Source of the DNA: Albula goreensis
Lineage: Eukaryota > Chordata > Actinopteri > Albuliformes > Albulidae
Length of the DNA: 64,000 bases
Reading direction: 5' to 3'
Assembly: GCA_022829145.1 (NCBI GenBank)
Contig: CM040746.1
Span: 13,745,290 to 13,809,289, forward strand
The notes under the pieces are model-generated. The model saw nothing but the letters and a program-made list of their open reading frames with translations, was not told the origin of the DNA and did not search any database. The position numbers and the translations under genes are program-made. Shown in pieces: positions 61,678-64,000 of the stretch; positions within the stretch are counted from its first letter, which is position 1; every line of letters starts with the position of its first letter.

Positions 61678-61698
61678 TTACTCCAGAGGCCCAATCAT
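61678..61698 (-). promoter_or_regulatory. Upstream ORF in the SMARCAL1 leader
   Basis: Seven-codon uORF (MIGPLE, stop) whose ATG has A at -3. Its stop lies 29 nt before the main ATG. It sits in the transcript if the acceptor TTTTTCTTCAG at about 61703-61713 is used. Such a uORF could lower main-ORF initiation; that role is inferred. Confidence 0.5.
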
Positions 61699-62001
61699 GC
61701 TGCTGAAGAAAAACACAAAGGTAAACGCTTTGCAGCTGCAGTGGCTAATTACAAACTAAACGGTATTAGCAAGATAAGCATGAAACGTATTTGTCAGCGA
61801 GCGATCTAAAATGCAATTAAAACTTTTGAAACGAAACAAATGAATACATCTCCATAAAGCCCACTGGTTTGACGTTATACTCCATAAAGTTTATGCTATG
61901 CCAAGTTAACTTTAGCTATCAAGCTAACTACCCGGTATCCAATGACAAAAGTTCAGGGCAGTGTTAAAACAACAAACTTAAACTCAAAGCTCTCTCTGTA
62001 C

Positions 62002-62160
62002 CTCAAGATCTACACATCAGTGACTGTGTCTGTCAGAATGCAAACGTCAGCTGGCTGTAAACTCCATGCAACATTGCCAATTAAGAGACGCGGAGTAAAG
62101 GTAAACACACACACACACACCACCGACAGTTCAATCTGCTCAGTTTCCGCTACTCTTCGG
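62002..62160 (-). other. smarcal1: Probable non-coding first exon of SMARCAL1
   Basis: A consensus-like donor (CTTGAG|GTACAGAG, boundary at 62001/62002) precedes an acceptor at 61703. The 5' end is not defined by the sequence. It holds an (AC)8 microsatellite at about 62107-62122. The exon is inferred from splice signals only. Confidence 0.4.
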
Positions 62161-62215
62161 TCCACGCAGGAAAGGGCGTGTTACTGATGCGAAAGCACAA
62201 TGATTGGCAGTAGTG
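62140..62215 (-). promoter_or_regulatory. Probable SMARCAL1 proximal promoter
   Basis: Contains an inverted CCAAT box (ATTGG on the plus strand at 62203-62207), a GGGCGTG KLF/Sp1-like box at 62174-62180 and a GCGGAAAC element near 62144-62151. No TATA box is evident. Location just upstream of the inferred first exon supports the call. Confidence 0.4.
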
Positions 62216-64000
62216 ACTTCCAATAGAACTACGGCGTTGGATTTAGACAAAAAAAACTTTATTTGTAACCAAGACAGTTTTTCAAAAATGTAATCTATTT
62301 TTTGGTTAATTTTCTTACAATCTTCACTGGACAAAAAGTCCAGGCGTATACGCCTATAAAACCAATAGTAATGTATTAGCTTGTTGTCAGTGTTTATTTT
62401 GCATTTTAAATGAAAAGTATCTACCATTAAGTATAGTGATTTTTATGTTACTTGATTTTCAGGACCAGTAAAACATCCTCATAGCAACAGTGACCCATCA
62501 CCATATTACTTTGGAGTCGTGAAGTTTCTTTCTTTGCAGTTTTTTTTTTCCTTTTCTGATGGATAGCCAGAGCTCTTTTTTTGACTCATCCAACCGCTGG
62601 ACTCAGTGCAGTCAAAGTGCCAGTGGCATTGGGCAGTTCAGGCATATGGGTAAGGCATTGGTGGGGGCATCTAATTGTTGATTCTGAGACTTCTTGACCA
62701 TTCTTCTTACTGAGTAACCCACTTAGAGGCCCACATGTACATAGGTTTACATCTATCCTGTGAAGAAGAGGGAGCAACAAGAATATCTGATAAATCCACT
62801 GTTAGAATGGAGAGAAACCCCATGCCATCACTATATTCATTGTGTAAAACAGAACGAAGAGGAGAGTAGGGAGAGAAGGAGGGATGGGTGCATACTCATG
62901 TGTGCTAAAAATCTACTCATGGTTGTTTAAGCAGCAATATGTGACAGTTTTAGTATCAATAGACAGTATTCCGTGGGGATGGTATAGTGCCTCTAATGCA
63001 GTGTCTTTTGAAGGCTATATTAACACTGTCAGATTTGCACAAGTCAAATATAATCAGTGGTAATGGTTAAGTTGAACAATCAATTAAAACGATCAATCAT
63101 TCAATTTGTTTTATTTTTCTATTATAACATTCTTTTTTTATTATTCTTATTTTTTTTTTTTTTAATTTTACATTTACCAGTGCATAGTTACAATTGATAT
63201 TTTCCGTAATGGAATCCAAAGACCAGAAAGTATAGTTATGTAATATATAGACACAAAGGGGTGAAATGGAAGTCCAGTATATTCACATATCTGATGGTAC
63301 AGTAAAGAATCCCCTGGTCATGAGAAACTCAAGAGGCCACTGAAAGGACAGTCCATCAGCAGCCCTCCTGCAGGGCCTCATTAGATTCCATGATGGCAGA
63401 AAAGTAAAATACACACTATATTCAGTCATTTATCAGTTTTCTGCATTCATGTTGTCTTCAAGTCAGGCAGCTTAATATCTATAGATGCAAAGATGAGGGG
63501 AGTCCAGTCCCATAATGTCTGGAAGCGAAGCCCAGGAACAATAAAATCTGATAGAGCAAGTGATGTAGATGGCTAATGCTGTTTTGTATTGATCATTGCT
63601 CATGGGGACAGTGGTGTGGAAAATGTGTCTTTTCATCTGACAGATCACATTATCTGCCACAGCATTCTGAACAGTCCCTTCCAGGCACAGTTCAACTAAA
63701 CTAGGTTTACAGGGCTGGAAATATTCCAGGAACCTCTGCTGAGAGACAGTATCTAAATGTGACTCCTACTGTAATACACTCACTGATGATATGCAATCAC
63801 CTTCAGAATTACTGGCACCATTACAGCTAATGATGAACTAATGGTCTGTGCAAGATTGACTAAACAAATGTAATGTACTGTTCTATTCCCTAATAATTGA
63901 GAACATCAATATCAGCTTATATATTTAGGGAATTTTCAAGTAATATTTTTATAAAAGATTGGTGTCAAAATGACTGGTACCTTTGTTGCAAAGACATTTA
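62216..64000. other. Upstream flank of SMARCAL1
   Basis: No gene recognised. Contains a long T-rich tract at about 63122-63164, an unassigned 64-codon frame at 62586-62780 (-) and the repeat-like end of the window. Confidence 0.6.
63800..64000. mobile_element. Possible dispersed-repeat fragment
   Basis: The motif CAGAATTACTGGCACC and a related GTGTCAAAATGACTGGTACC resemble words often seen in fish interspersed repeats. Family and limits cannot be assigned from the window, which ends inside it. Confidence 0.25.

Overview
The window is vertebrate nuclear DNA, almost certainly from a teleost fish. Genes are split into many short GT-AG exons separated by AT-rich introns full of (CA)n microsatellites. 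The tRNA-derived SINEs carry the teleost-type 3' tail (core CGCTCTTATCCAGAGCGAC/GCTAAATG, ending in ATGTAATGTAA). The two coding genes are close to their human orthologues. No bacterial, organellar or CRISPR features were seen.

Layout, both genes on the minus strand and therefore read from high to low coordinates. (1) About 62.2-63.99 kb is the upstream flank of SMARCAL1, with no recognisable gene. (2) 47.44-62.2 kb is a complete SMARCAL1 gene: a probable non-coding first exon, then 17 coding exons whose lengths sum to 2,694 nt (897 residues plus stop), and an AATAAA signal. Every exon junction keeps frame. (3) 42.3-47.4 kb is a gene-poor intergenic interval. (4) 8.5-42.2 kb is the 5' two thirds of VPS8: 33 coding exons, 2,904 nt, 968 codons, from the initiator Met through the WD40 propeller and into the alpha-solenoid. 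The C-terminal part, including the RING-H2 domain, lies beyond the left edge. (5) 1-8.2 kb is the last visible VPS8 intron, with a large 12-bp-unit minisatellite and one unexpected candidate exon (8241..8306).

The genes have unrelated jobs. SMARCAL1 is a nuclear annealing helicase and fork-remodelling ATPase with an RPA-binding N-terminus, two HARP repeats and an SNF2 motor. VPS8 is the Rab5-effector subunit of the CORVET endosomal tethering complex. They are simply neighbours in head-to-tail orientation; in human they lie on different chromosomes.

No wholly new system was found. The most interesting signals concern splicing. Exon 6 of SMARCAL1 has an in-frame tandem duplication of its acceptor and first codons. 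A SINE abuts and appears to supply the branch-point region of VPS8 exon 22. A (TG)n-T12 arrangement lies in front of a 36-nt VPS8 microexon. A frame-preserving 66-nt candidate cassette exon follows VPS8 exon 33. SMARCAL1 also carries a PCNA-box-like motif at its C-terminus and a short uORF.
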